DNA of 64,000 nt, taken from Pontibacillus salipaludis. Its GTDB lineage: Bacteria > Bacillota > Bacilli > Bacillales > BH030062. Where the stretch lies: NCBI RefSeq assembly GCF_014642405.1, contig NZ_BMIN01000004.1:186001-250000 (forward strand), in the 5' to 3' direction. Both the position numbers and the translations under genes were made by a program. Below the pieces are notes generated by a model. It was not told where the DNA came from, did not search any database, and worked only from the letters and a program-made list of their open reading frames with translations. Of this stretch, positions 36,123-45,421 are shown in pieces (the first letter of the stretch is position 1; every line of letters starts with the position of its first letter).

Positions 36123-37028
36123 TTATTCCAGAAGATTTGATAGCGCTTTCCTTGCTGTGGGGTATTTAAAGGAAAAAGTAGATTGTAGGAGGCGTTCTGG
36201 AAGGACCTTGCTTCCCTCCATTAAAATAATGCTTTTTTCTCCTAAAGCAACCTTTAACATCCATTCTGTTAAAGGAAACCAGTAGGGTCTACTGATCACA
36301 GAAGCGATTGTGCGCCCCAACTCATCCATAGTAACAGGATTGGGAGAAGTTAAATTTATAGGTCCTGAGATTGTGTGATCATCAATTAAATAATCAATAG
36401 TACGAACAAGGTCCTCAAAATGAATCCAGGAAACATACTGACTTCCAGAAGCAACCTTCCCCCCAGCCCATAAGCGGTAAGGAATGAGAAGCTTTGACAA
36501 CGCCCCCTCACGCGGGTGAAGAACGATCCCAATACGTGCAATAACCTTTCGAATATCAGGGTGATTTAAGTGATGAAGAGTGTTTTCCCAAACATCACAC
36601 ACTTCACTCGGAAAACTATTAATTAATGATAGACTTCGGTCTGTGAACTTTTCGTTCTCTGAGTAGCCATAATAGCCGATCGCTGAGCCTTGAATGAAGA
36701 CCTCAGGCTTCTCATCAAGGTGGTTCACAATTTCTATCATTCGCTTTGTTGCGTTTATACGACTGTATAGAATTCTCTCTTTCTTCTCGCTTGACCATCG
36801 ACCTTGTTCGATCGGATCCCCTGCTAAGTTAATAACGACGTCTACTTTTTGATTAGACAAATAGTTGATTTCGTTTTTTTGGTCACTAAGCCATTGTATG
36901 TATTCTCTTTCTCCCACTTTCCTTGTACTTCCACGTGTAAGGATAAACAGTTTGTGTCCCTTCCGTTCGAAATGATCGACAACATGACTACCAATGAATC
37001 CTGTGCCTCCACTAATTAATATGTTCAA
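36123..37028 (-). CDS. TIGR01777 family epimerase (YfhF-like)
   Basis: 301-residue extended short-chain dehydrogenase. NAD(P)-binding ISGGTGFIGSHVV at 4-16; VVINLAGDPIEQGRWS near 65-80; FIQGSAIGYYG near 110-120 in place of the standard YxxxK region; a C-terminal DUF1731-like stretch (PFWFP-like RPYWFPLTEWMLKVALGEKSIILMEGSKVLPERL). Substrate unknown. Divergent from the YndJ-like gene with 63 bp between starts. Confidence 0.9.
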   Translation of the reverse strand: MNILISGGTGFIGSHVVDHFERKGHKLFILTRGSTRKVGEREYIQWLSDQKNEINYLSNQKVDVVINLAGDPIEQGRWSSEKKERILYSRINATKRMIEIVNHLDEKPEVFIQGSAIGYYGYSENEKFTDRSLSLINSFPSEVCDVWENTLHHLNHPDIRKVIARIGIVLHPREGALSKLLIPYRLWAGGKVASGSQYVSWIHFEDLVRTIDYLIDDHTISGPINLTSPNPVTMDELGRTIASVISRPYWFPLTEWMLKVALGEKSIILMEGSKVLPERLLQSTFSFKYPTARKALSNLLE

Positions 37029-37091
37029 CCTCTCTCCCTCTCTTCTTTTCCCATAGTGACTTTTCGTTTAAGATTTACATGAGGTGATCCT

Positions 37092-38027
37092 ATGATAGAG
37101 AAAAAACGGTCTCTATTTGGCTTTATAATTTTTATTGTTTTCATAGTCTTACAGATGTCTCTTACCAGTATCCATACGGAACAATATGTACAACTATTAC
37201 TTGTCTTTGCTTACGGAACGCTTATCCCTTTGATGCTTGCGCTTGCTAAAACGGAGCATACAAACCTTTACCGCACCTTGCTAAATATTCATCCGATTAG
37301 CTTTGTATTGGCGTGTATTAGTTTTTTGCTAGAAAGGGGCTATTTATCTTTTATCCTATCACTTCCTTGGTTTGGATTCACGGCATTCATTACAATTTAC
37401 GGACTTGTTTCCCTTTTTAAAACAAAGGCATGGAAATCGATGCAAGAACTTCTTATCCATGCTGGTATGATCTATATCGTCATCGGGGGAGGTTGGCTTT
37501 CGTTACATAGGTTAAATATAGACATTCTACATTTTCAAGATATTCTCATCTTATTGACGTCTATCCACTTTCACTATGCAGCATTTATTACAATTATATC
37601 GTTTGGTTTAATCGGAAGGTTGATTCGTTCTAAGCAACCCTTGGTGAGAAGAGTTTATAACGCCCTGGGAGGCTTTTTACTCGTGGGTCCAATCTTTGTA
37701 GCCATAGGGATTACATTGTCTCCTGTGTCTCCTCTTATTGAATTTTTGTCGGTGATTGAATTTGTGGTACCCATAGCTCTGTTTGCACTCTTAAGTCTGG
37801 TTTTCATCGTACCAAACGTAAAGATTCCTAAGGCCAAAGTTTTTTTCATAATCGCTTTCTTTTCCCTTTTTATATCCATGAGCTTTGCTTTCCTGTATGG
37901 ATATGGTCACATAAGTGATAGATCAATACTCGATATTCCTCTTATGGTATTTGTACACGGATTCGTTAATAGTTTTGGTTTCTCATTATTTATGATTCTT
38001 GGTTTATGGCACGAAAAAATGACATAA
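37092..38027 (+). CDS. YndJ-like integral membrane protein
   Basis: 311 residues with about nine hydrophobic segments. The stretch ILILLTSIHFHYAAFITIISFGLIGRL (near 152-178) is what I associate with YndJ-like proteins, and the C-terminal FVHGFVNSFGFSLFMILGLW fits it. Conserved His residues in the membrane suggest a cofactor or proton role, but no function is established. YndJ-type genes are commonly found beside TIGR01777 epimerases, as here. The full-length Bacillus YndJ is longer, so this may be the core domain only. Confidence 0.65.
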   Translation: MIEKKRSLFGFIIFIVFIVLQMSLTSIHTEQYVQLLLVFAYGTLIPLMLALAKTEHTNLYRTLLNIHPISFVLACISFLLERGYLSFILSLPWFGFTAFITIYGLVSLFKTKAWKSMQELLIHAGMIYIVIGGGWLSLHRLNIDILHFQDILILLTSIHFHYAAFITIISFGLIGRLIRSKQPLVRRVYNALGGFLLVGPIFVAIGITLSPVSPLIEFLSVIEFVVPIALFALLSLVFIVPNVKIPKAKVFFIIAFFSLFISMSFAFLYGYGHISDRSILDIPLMVFVHGFVNSFGFSLFMILGLWHEKMT

Positions 38028-38060
38028 AAAATAACCTGCCAAAGCGGCAGGTTATTTTTT
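38026..38060. terminator. Bidirectional terminator
   Basis: AAAAAATAACCTGCC and GGCAGGTTATTTTTT arms, 5-base loop; lies between convergent YndJ-like and AGCS genes and overlaps the YndJ-like stop. Confidence 0.88.
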
Positions 38061-38105
38061 ATCAAACTGTTTTAAAGGAACTTTAATGGACCCTATTCCG
38101 CATGA

Positions 38106-39524
38106 CTAGCTTGCTTTTCGGTAAGCGTTGCGATTCTTATGCAAATAGTCATTAAAGTATGAATTCGTTTCCCTCACGATTACTTTATATAGAAGCAATA
38201 AAGCGATTAAGTTTGGAATCATCATAAGCGCATTGGCCATATTGGCAAATGCCCACACAAGATCAAGTTTCATCACAGCGCCCATAAAGGTAGCTGTAAT
38301 ATAAATGAAACGGTACGGAATAATGTAACGTAAGCCTAGTAAGTATTCGAAACATTTCTCTCCGTACATGTACCAGCCAACAATTGTAGAGAAGCCAAAG
38401 AAGATAACTGAGAAAGCTACAATGTACTCTCCTATCGCTCCTAAGGCATGCCCAAAGGCTGCACTTGTTAACGCACCGCCATCTAGATTTGCAGCATGCT
38501 CTACGCCCGAAATAGCGCCACCAGAAGGGTCCCAAAATCCTGTCATAATAAGCACAAGACCCGTCATTGTACAAACAATAATCGTTACGATAAAGGTTCC
38601 CGTCATAGCTACTAACGCCTGTTTAACCGGATGATCTGTCTTTGCGTTTCCGGCAATCAAAGCAGCAGTACCAAGACCCGCTTCATTAGAGAAGATCCCG
38701 CGTGAAACCCCGCTTCGGACCGCTTCCATAACAACAACTCCAGCAAAACCTCCAGCTGCTGATACAGGGCTAAATGCGTAGTTGAAGATCATCTCAAACG
38801 CAGGCACGATCGCTTCATAATTCATGATAATAATTAGTAAGGACCCACCTATGTAAAGAAAGGCCATAACCGGAACAAAGAACCCAGCAACCGTACTAAT
38901 TCTCTGAATACCACCAAAAATAATCAGACCTGTTAATACGGCCAGAACAGCTCCTGTTACCCAACCATTTATATGAAAACTCTCATCCATTACATCTGAT
39001 ATGGTATTGGATTGAACACTATTCCCAATTCCTAAGGCTGCGAAAGCACCAAAGAAAGCAAATGCAATCGCAAGTCCTTTCCATTTCTTCCCGAGACCCC
39101 GTTCTACATAATACATAGGACCTCCGGAATATTCTCCGTTCTCATTCTTCACCCGGTACTTCATAGCAAGCAGGGCCTCTGCATATTTTGTTGCCATCCC
39201 TAGTAGTCCTACAATCCACATCCAAAAAATAGCCCCAGGGCCTCCAAGCGTTAAAGCGGTAGCTACACCGGCAATATTCCCGTTCCCAATTGTAGCCGAC
39301 AAAGCCGTCATGAGCGTCTTGAAGTTGCTGATGTCCCCTTCAGCATCAGATGAAGATTCTGACTTTTCTTCTTTCGTAAAAGCCAGTTTAAATGCATACA
39401 TTAGCTTCCTAAACTGTAACCCTCTTAACATAATCGTCAGGAATAAACCTGTCCCAAATAAGAGAATTAAGCTAGGCGTTCCCCATAGTACATCGTTGAT
39501 TTGATTTAATACGTCTAACATCAT
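38106..39524 (-). CDS. Alanine/glycine:cation symporter (AGCS family)
   Basis: 472-residue sodium symporter with about 11 transmembrane segments. The family signature ATIGNGNIAGVATALTLGGPGAIFWMW (near 76-102), GGPMYYVERGLG and SNEAGLGTAALIAG are all clear. Imports alanine, glycine or glutamine (AlsT/GlnT group). The adjacent, divergent adeR-ald-alr genes point to alanine. A cre-like site lies about 110 bp upstream. Confidence 0.94.
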   Translation of the reverse strand: MMLDVLNQINDVLWGTPSLILLFGTGLFLTIMLRGLQFRKLMYAFKLAFTKEEKSESSSDAEGDISNFKTLMTALSATIGNGNIAGVATALTLGGPGAIFWMWIVGLLGMATKYAEALLAMKYRVKNENGEYSGGPMYYVERGLGKKWKGLAIAFAFFGAFAALGIGNSVQSNTISDVMDESFHINGWVTGAVLAVLTGLIIFGGIQRISTVAGFFVPVMAFLYIGGSLLIIIMNYEAIVPAFEMIFNYAFSPVSAAGGFAGVVVMEAVRSGVSRGIFSNEAGLGTAALIAGNAKTDHPVKQALVAMTGTFIVTIIVCTMTGLVLIMTGFWDPSGGAISGVEHAANLDGGALTSAAFGHALGAIGEYIVAFSVIFFGFSTIVGWYMYGEKCFEYLLGLRYIIPYRFIYITATFMGAVMKLDLVWAFANMANALMMIPNLIALLLLYKVIVRETNSYFNDYLHKNRNAYRKAS

Positions 39525-39631
39525 TTACCCCCTGCTCTCGATGTATCCTTTTGTGAGTTTTGGGTGTTAACATTCTCCCATTATATACTCTATCATTCAA
39601 TTTTGAAGAGGTATTTGTGAAATCATAAAAT

Positions 39632-39645
39632 TTTAAGCGCTTTCA
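39632..39645. promoter_or_regulatory. Candidate cre site upstream of the AGCS symporter
   Basis: Read on the minus strand, TGAAAGCGCTTAAA matches TGWAARCGYTWNCW at 13 of 14 positions; about 110 bp from the symporter start. Confidence 0.5.
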
Positions 39646-39814
39646 ATTGTTGAAAACAACAATCGGATTGAGTAAGCTTTAGGAAATACCACAAATTCTT
39701 ATAGATTTTCCATAAGGATGTACCTTAAAATGTACCAGGGAGACTTTCTTATTTACTAAATCATTATCGTATGTAGACCAGAGTTGTGTATTCTCTGCTA
39801 TGCTCAAGCAGCTG

Positions 39815-40047
39815 GGCCGTTATACAAATATAGCCAGGGGTGTCTGGGGAATGGGGAGACTCCTGCGGGAGAAAGAGGTCGACGAGACCCCGCAGGGCGG
39901 TTTCCCCGAGGAGGCTGTTAAAAGATTGAGGAAGTTCGACTAAGACCGTCACATCCTGTGACTACGTCGAACGACCCCACGTCGTGTGGGGCCGCGGAAA
40001 GCGAGCCATTCCCCAGACACCCCAAGCATTCATCAAACGTAACGGCC
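39815..40047 (+). repeat. CPR element R10 (forward), carries insert B
   Basis: Inner arms GGGGTGTCTGGGGAATG (39837-39853) and CATTCCCCAGACACCCC (40007-40023) pair 17/17; outer GGCCGTTA (39815-39822) and TAACGGCC (40040-40047) pair 8/8. Core interrupted after GAGGAGGCT by insert B. Ends about 55 bp before adeR. Confidence 0.88.
39917..39991 (+). repeat. Insert B module inside CPR R10
   Basis: About 75 bp with hairpins GTTCGAC/GTCGAAC (39934-39972) enclosing GTCACA/TGTGAC, then CCCCAC/GTGGGG (39975-39991). Same CPR position and near-identical sequence to the module in R1. Confidence 0.78.
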
Positions 40048-40102
40048 TTATTTTAACTAAATATTAGATACAGAGCTTAAACAGAAAGAAGGTGAGGTTG
40101 CC

Positions 40103-41341
40103 TTGGGAACACATTACGGGAGCCAAGATCCATTTAAAGGACCATTTCGCTCATTAGAAGAACTGGCCGATCGTATTAGCGATCTGTTGCATTGTCCAGT
40201 TACAATAGAAGATTCTAACCACCGCATATTGGCGTATAGTACTCACGATGAGAACGTTGACCCAGCCAGGATTGCAACGATTATGAGAAGAAAAGTTCCA
40301 GAGAACGTTATTAAAACGTTATGGAAAAACGGAGTCATACCTCAATTATTTGAAAGCGAAGAGCCTGTTATCATTCCAGCTATTGAAGAAGTTGGGTTAG
40401 GGAAACGCGTAGCCATATCCGTACGAAAAAACAACGAAATTCTTGGGTTTATCTGGGCTCAGGTGCACTGGGATGTAACCGAAGAAGATCTCGACCTCTT
40501 TAAAAAAGCTGCCAAAGTAGTTAAAAACCAAATGCTACAACTTCAAATTAAAAAGCGAAAATCAGAAGAAGATCATAAAGAATTCTTCTGGCAACTACTG
40601 ACGGAGCACTTGACTGACCTTGAAACGATACAAAGCCAGGCACGCAAATATCATATCCAATTAGACGGTTCTTTAGCGATTGTCGTTTTTGAGTTTGAAG
40701 AAGATATCCATCAGTCACTCGAACGACACATCCACTACTATATTGAGGCTTCGAGACAAGTCGGAATCGTATGCAGCGCGATTGACTCGAATCAACTGAT
40801 CCTTCTCGTTCGCCCACATTCGAATGAGGCACCTGGGAAAGAAATTCATGATTTTGTTCGTGCCTTTGTAGAGAAAATACAAGACAGAGTGAATGTAGAG
40901 TTCCTAAAAGGAGCTGCGGGTACGTTGTACAAAAACCCTGTCCATATCCAAGACAGCTATAAAGAAGCGCTACACGTCCTATCCATAAAGGACCGCTTCC
41001 CTAATGAAGTTGAAGGCATTTACAGCTATCAGGAGCTCGGGATCTATCAATTTATAGATTTCTTATACGAAAAGCGCATCCGTGATCATTACACCAATCA
41101 ATACATTGAAACCCTTCGCGACTATGATCAGAAGCATCGCACAGACTTACTTGAAACCGTTAGCGAATTCTTGCGGTGCGATAGTAACGTGAATGAAGCA
41201 GCTAAGCACTTGCACGTTCACGCCAACACACTGAACTATCGATTGAAGCGAGTTACGAATCTGACAGGATTTAATTTTAAAGATCCGAACCAAAAAATTA
41301 CGCTTTACCTGGATTTAATGATTGAACGCTTGAAACAATAA
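40103..41341 (+). CDS. adeR: PucR-family transcriptional activator (AdeR-like)
   Basis: 412-residue regulator: N-terminal sensor region (about 1-140), a GGDEF-like degenerate middle domain (AIVVFEFEEDIHQSLERHIHYY and onward) and a C-terminal PucR helix-turn-helix (LLETVSEFLRCDSNVNEAAKHLHVHANTLNYRLKRV, near 352-387). The start is TTG behind AAGGTGAGG with a 5-base gap. Position directly upstream of ald matches Bacillus adeR, the activator of alanine dehydrogenase; L-alanine is the expected signal. Confidence 0.87.
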   Translation: MGTHYGSQDPFKGPFRSLEELADRISDLLHCPVTIEDSNHRILAYSTHDENVDPARIATIMRRKVPENVIKTLWKNGVIPQLFESEEPVIIPAIEEVGLGKRVAISVRKNNEILGFIWAQVHWDVTEEDLDLFKKAAKVVKNQMLQLQIKKRKSEEDHKEFFWQLLTEHLTDLETIQSQARKYHIQLDGSLAIVVFEFEEDIHQSLERHIHYYIEASRQVGIVCSAIDSNQLILLVRPHSNEAPGKEIHDFVRAFVEKIQDRVNVEFLKGAAGTLYKNPVHIQDSYKEALHVLSIKDRFPNEVEGIYSYQELGIYQFIDFLYEKRIRDHYTNQYIETLRDYDQKHRTDLLETVSEFLRCDSNVNEAAKHLHVHANTLNYRLKRVTNLTGFNFKDPNQKITLYLDLMIERLKQ

Positions 41342-41416
41342 GGGTCTTGTTGATTTCTACAAAAGATGATTCTGACTTTTTCTGTTTTACACAATGCATT
41401 TCGTTCATCCCCCCTC

Positions 41417-41422
41417 TATAAT
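41417..41422 (+). promoter_or_regulatory. -10 element of ald without a good -35
   Basis: TATAAT with no TTGACA-like hexamer at 16-18 bp (the 17-bp position reads ATGCAT). This is the pattern expected for an activator-dependent promoter, consistent with AdeR control. Confidence 0.5.
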
Positions 41423-41463
41423 CGGAAGTACAAAATCGATTACAAACAAAGGGGATGAGGGAA

Positions 41464-42594
41464 TTGTTCATCGGGATTCCAAAAGAGATAAAAAATAACG
41501 AAAATCGGGTTGCGATTACACCGGCCGGGGTTTTAAATCTTGTAAATGCAGGTCATCATGTATTTGTTGAAACGACTGCCGGAATTGGAAGCGGTTTCGA
41601 AGACCAGGACTACAAAGATGCCGGAGCGACCATTGTAAGTGCAGCAGCTGAAGCATGGGAGAAAGAAATGGTGATGAAGGTAAAAGAACCACTCCCTTCT
41701 GAATATGGCTACTTCCGCGAAGGCTTGATCTTATTTACGTATCTGCACCTTGCAGCCGAGCCAGAGTTAGCACAAGCATTAACTGAAAAAGGAGTCATTT
41801 CTCTTGCATATGAAACGGTTGAAACAAACCGCACACTACCACTCCTAACCCCAATGAGTGAAGTAGCTGGACGCATGTCAGCTCAAATCGGTGCTCAGTT
41901 CCTTGAAAAACCAAAAGGTGGCCTTGGCGTTCTTCTTGGAGGCGTACCAGGAGTAAAGCGCGGGAAAGTTACCATCATAGGCGGTGGTGTTGTAGGTACA
42001 AACGCAGCTAAGATTGCGGTTGGACTTGGTGCTGACGTCACGATGATCGACCTTAGCCCTGAGCGTCTGCGCCAGCTTGATGATATCTTTGGAAATGAAA
42101 TTAACACAATGATGTCAAATCCTCTAAACATCGCTGAAGCTGTGAAAGAATCAGATCTAGTTATCGGAGCTGTTCTAATTCCAGGAGCGAAAGCACCGAA
42201 ACTTGTTACAGAGGATATGGTAAAAGAAATGAAACAAGGTGCTGTCCTAGTTGACGTAGCCATTGACCAGGGTGGTATTATTGAAACAGTAGATCATATT
42301 ACAACGCACGATGATCCTACGTACGTGAAGCACGGCGTTGTACATTATGCAGTTGCGAATATGCCAGGAGCTGTTCCGCGTACTTCTACAATCGCCTTAA
42401 CGAACGTAACAATTCCATATGCTCTTCAGATTGCTAACAAAGGTGTTACGAAAGCGATTGAAGACAACCAGGCTTTACAGAAAGGCTTAAATACAGCAAA
42501 TGGACACGTCACTTATGAAGCTGTTGCCAAGGACCTTGGATATGCGTATACACCAGCTCATGAAGCATTAAATGCTGTCTTTTTTACAAACTAA
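41464..42594 (+). CDS. ald: Alanine dehydrogenase
   Basis: 376-residue NAD-dependent enzyme converting L-alanine to pyruvate and ammonium. [20 protein letters not shown] at the start, [10 protein letters not shown] with catalytic Lys, FTYLHLAAE with catalytic His, and the NAD motif [18 protein letters not shown]. The frame opens at ATG 41455, but this abuts the AAAGGGG ribosome site; TTG 41464 is 9 bases away and gives [10 protein letters not shown], which aligns with known Ald N-termini, so I choose it. Needed in Bacillus for growth on alanine and for normal sporulation. Confidence 0.95.
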   Translation: MFIGIPKEIKNNENRVAITPAGVLNLVNAGHHVFVETTAGIGSGFEDQDYKDAGATIVSAAAEAWEKEMVMKVKEPLPSEYGYFREGLILFTYLHLAAEPELAQALTEKGVISLAYETVETNRTLPLLTPMSEVAGRMSAQIGAQFLEKPKGGLGVLLGGVPGVKRGKVTIIGGGVVGTNAAKIAVGLGADVTMIDLSPERLRQLDDIFGNEINTMMSNPLNIAEAVKESDLVIGAVLIPGAKAPKLVTEDMVKEMKQGAVLVDVAIDQGGIIETVDHITTHDDPTYVKHGVVHYAVANMPGAVPRTSTIALTNVTIPYALQIANKGVTKAIEDNQALQKGLNTANGHVTYEAVAKDLGYAYTPAHEALNAVFFTN

Positions 42595-42605
42595 TAAAGT
42601 CTAGT

Positions 42606-42680
42606 AACCGGTGCCTTTCTATGAAGGGCACCGGTTCCATGCATAAAGCTGTGGATGCCACAAGTAGGCATCCTCTTTTT
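42606..42680 (+). terminator. Double hairpin terminator after ald
   Basis: AACCGGTGCC/GGGCACCGGTT (42606-42636) has no T tract; GGATGCC/GGCATCC (42653-42673) follows and is succeeded by TCTTTTT, so the second is the likely terminator. Confidence 0.7.
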
Positions 42681-42728
42681 ATGGCCTAAACAACATAATT
42701 ACTTCAACTAAGAAAGATTGGTGATCCT

Positions 42729-43892
42729 ATGATTAATCCACACAGTTACAGAGACACTTGGGCAGATATTTCACTGGATGCCCTTTCTCACAACGTACAC
42801 GCATTTAAAAACCACACAAATCCAGCTTGCCGCTTAATGGCTGTTGTAAAAGCGGATGGTTATGGACACGGAGCTGTAGAAATTGCTCAGAACGCTATCG
42901 ATGCCGGAGCAGACTGGCTTGGGGTTGCTTTCGTTGACGAAGGGATTGAGCTTAGAAAAGCTGGCATCCATAAACCGATCCTACTATTAGGCTATACTCC
43001 GCCCCGGTCCATTGAAGCGGCTGTCATACACGATTTAACGATCACAATCTTTACTCAAGACATACTCACCCAAGTCGAATCAGCGGCAAAACGAATGAAC
43101 AAGACACCTAAAGTTCATATAAAAATAAACTCTGGTATGAACCGCATAGGGGTTTCTACATCAACAGAAGCTCTTCAACTTGCAAAGGCTATTGATCAAT
43201 CTCCTTTAGTAGAACTTGAAGGAATCTTTACTCATTTTGCAGATGCCGATAATGAGGACCCAACTTATACATACATGCAATTTGAACATTTTCAAACCAT
43301 TGTCGACCACATTGAAGAAAATGAGATCTATATTCCGATTAAACATTGCGCAAATAGCGCTACAACGATTGCCCATAGAAAGATGCATTTAAATATGGTT
43401 CGGGTTGGAGTTAGCTTATACGGATTCTATCCCTCCCCCCATCTAAAAGAATGGATCGATCTTACACCGGTTATGACACTGAAGACAAAAGTAGCAGCTG
43501 TGAACAAACTAGAAGCCGGTACACCCATTAGTTATGGGCTCACGTTCAAAACAGAGAGGCCCTCGTCTGTTGCCACGCTGCCTATTGGATATGCAGATGG
43601 ACTTCCAAGACTTCTTTCCAATCAAGGAACGATGTCTGTTCATCGCCATCTAGTTCCAATTGTGGGGAGTATATGCATGGATCAAACGATGATCGATGTG
43701 ACTGGCACCGGAAAAGTGTTACCTGATGATGAAGTAACTGTATTCGGAGATGGAAACAAAGGCCTTCCAACAGCAGATGAAATAGCTGAATTAACAGGAA
43801 CCATTCACTATGAAATTACGTGTTCAATTGGTAAAAGAGTGCCTCGTATTTATCAAGCTGCTCAGACGAAAACCCGCTACAATATGTTATAG
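42729..43892 (+). CDS. alr: Alanine racemase
   Basis: 387-residue PLP fold-III enzyme interconverting L- and D-alanine. PLP Lys41 is in MAVVKADGYGHGAVE; NRIGV for substrate phosphate/PLP contacts; catalytic Tyr in SYGLTFKTERPSSVATLPIGYADG near 268; SICMDQTMIDVT near 310. Its place after ald suggests a catabolic role (D-alanine to L-alanine to pyruvate), while a housekeeping alr elsewhere would supply the cell wall; this split is an inference. Confidence 0.94.
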   Translation: MINPHSYRDTWADISLDALSHNVHAFKNHTNPACRLMAVVKADGYGHGAVEIAQNAIDAGADWLGVAFVDEGIELRKAGIHKPILLLGYTPPRSIEAAVIHDLTITIFTQDILTQVESAAKRMNKTPKVHIKINSGMNRIGVSTSTEALQLAKAIDQSPLVELEGIFTHFADADNEDPTYTYMQFEHFQTIVDHIEENEIYIPIKHCANSATTIAHRKMHLNMVRVGVSLYGFYPSPHLKEWIDLTPVMTLKTKVAAVNKLEAGTPISYGLTFKTERPSSVATLPIGYADGLPRLLSNQGTMSVHRHLVPIVGSICMDQTMIDVTGTGKVLPDDEVTVFGDGNKGLPTADEIAELTGTIHYEITCSIGKRVPRIYQAAQTKTRYNML

Positions 43893-43947
43893 AGAACGAT
43901 TCATTATCACCTCTTTAAAGAGGTTTTCGAAAAGTCTTCAAGCAAAA

Positions 43948-43979
43948 AAAGCCCTGAGTATAATAAACTCAGGGCTTTT
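43948..43979. terminator. Bidirectional terminator
   Basis: AAAGCCCTGAGT and ACTCAGGGCTTT arms with A and T tracts; convergent alr and thioredoxin-fold genes. Confidence 0.88.
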
Positions 43980-43994
43980 AGTCTATATGAATCA

Positions 43995-44570
43995 TCATTT
44001 TGTCTTTATTTCTAATGAGGATAAAGTTTCCTTTAAGCTTGCGTATACTTCCTGCCAGAACTCTTCATTCTCCCGATACGCTTTTGTGAGGAAAAGAATC
44101 ATTTCCTTCTGCTTCTCTTCAAAACTCGGGTGATCCTTGTCAGGCATATTCTCGCGGGCCTCATCCACAACCTCTTGGATTTTTGGAGCACGGGGTCCCC
44201 ATACCGCTTCTTCTTCCCCATCTTCATTCATAAAGATGAAGATAGGAATAGAACGAGAGGAACCGTTTGTTAGGTATTGATCCATAAGCTCTGGATTCTC
44301 ATCCCTCTTTAAGAAACGAACATCCATGCGGGATGCTTCTGAGAGTTTTAATAGAATTGGGATGTTCATCATCGCATCTCCACACCAGTCTTCTGTCAGC
44401 ACGATAACGCGGAGCTGTTTAACTTTAAGATCATCAAAAAATTGTTGATCATCTGGTAATTGGTAGGATTGATACACATTCATAAAGTTTTCTTGATGTT
44501 TCTCCATTGCGGTTACATATTCTTGGGGACGCATCCCCTTCTCAAACCATCCTTCTAACTGCACGATCAT
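43995..44570 (-). CDS. Thioredoxin-family protein with a single active-site Cys
   Basis: 191 residues. Thioredoxin-like core at about 50-130: VIVLTEDWCGDAMMNIPILLKLSE, VRFLKRDENPELMDQYLTNGSSRSIPIFIFM with the cis-Pro (SIPIF). The motif is WCGDA, lacking the second Cys of CxxC, as in the YbbN/TlpA-like thioredoxin family proteins of Bacillus. A role as disulfide reductase is thus doubtful. The ATG at 44570 is very close to GAGGTGA; the GTG two codons on is better spaced. 10 bp after the SDR gene stop, so cotranscribed. Confidence 0.8.
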   Translation of the reverse strand: MIVQLEGWFEKGMRPQEYVTAMEKHQENFMNVYQSYQLPDDQQFFDDLKVKQLRVIVLTEDWCGDAMMNIPILLKLSEASRMDVRFLKRDENPELMDQYLTNGSSRSIPIFIFMNEDGEEEAVWGPRAPKIQEVVDEARENMPDKDHPSFEEKQKEMILFLTKAYRENEEFWQEVYASLKETLSSLEIKTK

Positions 44571-44580
44571 TTCACCTCAT

Positions 44581-45333
44581 TTAGTCTAATAACTGGTCTA
44601 CACGATAAACTTCTCCACTTTCAAAGCCTTCATCAAGTAATTTCATAAGGCCACCTGCAACAACAGAAGTTGATCGAAGTTTACCTTCTTCTTTTAACGC
44701 TTTAAACTTTTCCACATCAGCAAATGCTTCTTCCGAAGAAGAGCGAATATCAGCCTGCATATCTGTATCCATGACGCCAGGGCTAAAGGCAACTGTTCTG
44801 TGCTTCATGCCCCGCTCTTTTTGTTCAAACGCAGTTGTTTCCGTAAAGTAATTCAGACCTGCTTTGGTGCCACCATATGTGCTCCAGCCATATACAGGCC
44901 GGTTAGCGGCGCCAGAGGTAACATTTATGATATCCACATCAATGGTTGCTAATTGTTCCACAACCAAGTTGGTTACTAACATGGGTGCAATTAAATTGAT
45001 GTGAACGTGTTTGATGACCTGATCAGGATCTAGAGACCCTACACGATCAATAGGTTCAACTACTCCTGCATTGTTTACGACGTAGACTTTCTCAGGAGCT
45101 TGATCTTTCACATCTTCTACAATCGAAGAGAAGACCGTTTCTAGCTCCTCTTTAGAAGACAAGTCACACGCATAATGCTTATACGTCACTCCATTCTCTT
45201 CAGCTCGTTTTTCTAAGTTTTTATTATCCGAACGGGACACTCCAATGATGTGTGTGCCTCTTTCCATCATTTTCTCGGCAATAGACTCACCGAGCCCTTT
45301 CGAAACACCTGTGATTACAGCAATGTTCATCAA
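44581..45333 (-). CDS. yueD: SDR oxidoreductase, (S)-benzoin-forming benzil reductase type (YueD)
   Basis: 250-residue classical SDR. Nucleotide motif TGVSKGLGES (8-17), NNAG (87-90), catalytic Ser140, Tyr153 and Lys157 (YGGTK). Similar to Bacillus YueD/BZR, which reduces benzil with NADPH; the physiological substrate is unknown. Begins a two-gene unit with the thioredoxin-fold protein. Confidence 0.87.
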   Translation of the reverse strand: MMNIAVITGVSKGLGESIAEKMMERGTHIIGVSRSDNKNLEKRAEENGVTYKHYACDLSSKEELETVFSSIVEDVKDQAPEKVYVVNNAGVVEPIDRVGSLDPDQVIKHVHINLIAPMLVTNLVVEQLATIDVDIINVTSGAANRPVYGWSTYGGTKAGLNYFTETTAFEQKERGMKHRTVAFSPGVMDTDMQADIRSSSEEAFADVEKFKALKEEGKLRSTSVVAGGLMKLLDEGFESGEVYRVDQLLD

Positions 45334-45421
45334 GATCCCTCCAAATAGCTATTCCTTTTCTAATTTCAGTATAGCTGACCCCTTAACCCATTCACAAAAG
45401 AAACGATCCCTAAACCTGAAA

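Noticed and set aside
42606-42636. AACCGGTGCC hairpin as the ald terminator
   Set aside because: No T tract follows; the next hairpin (42653-42680) has one, so I treat the pair as one terminator region.
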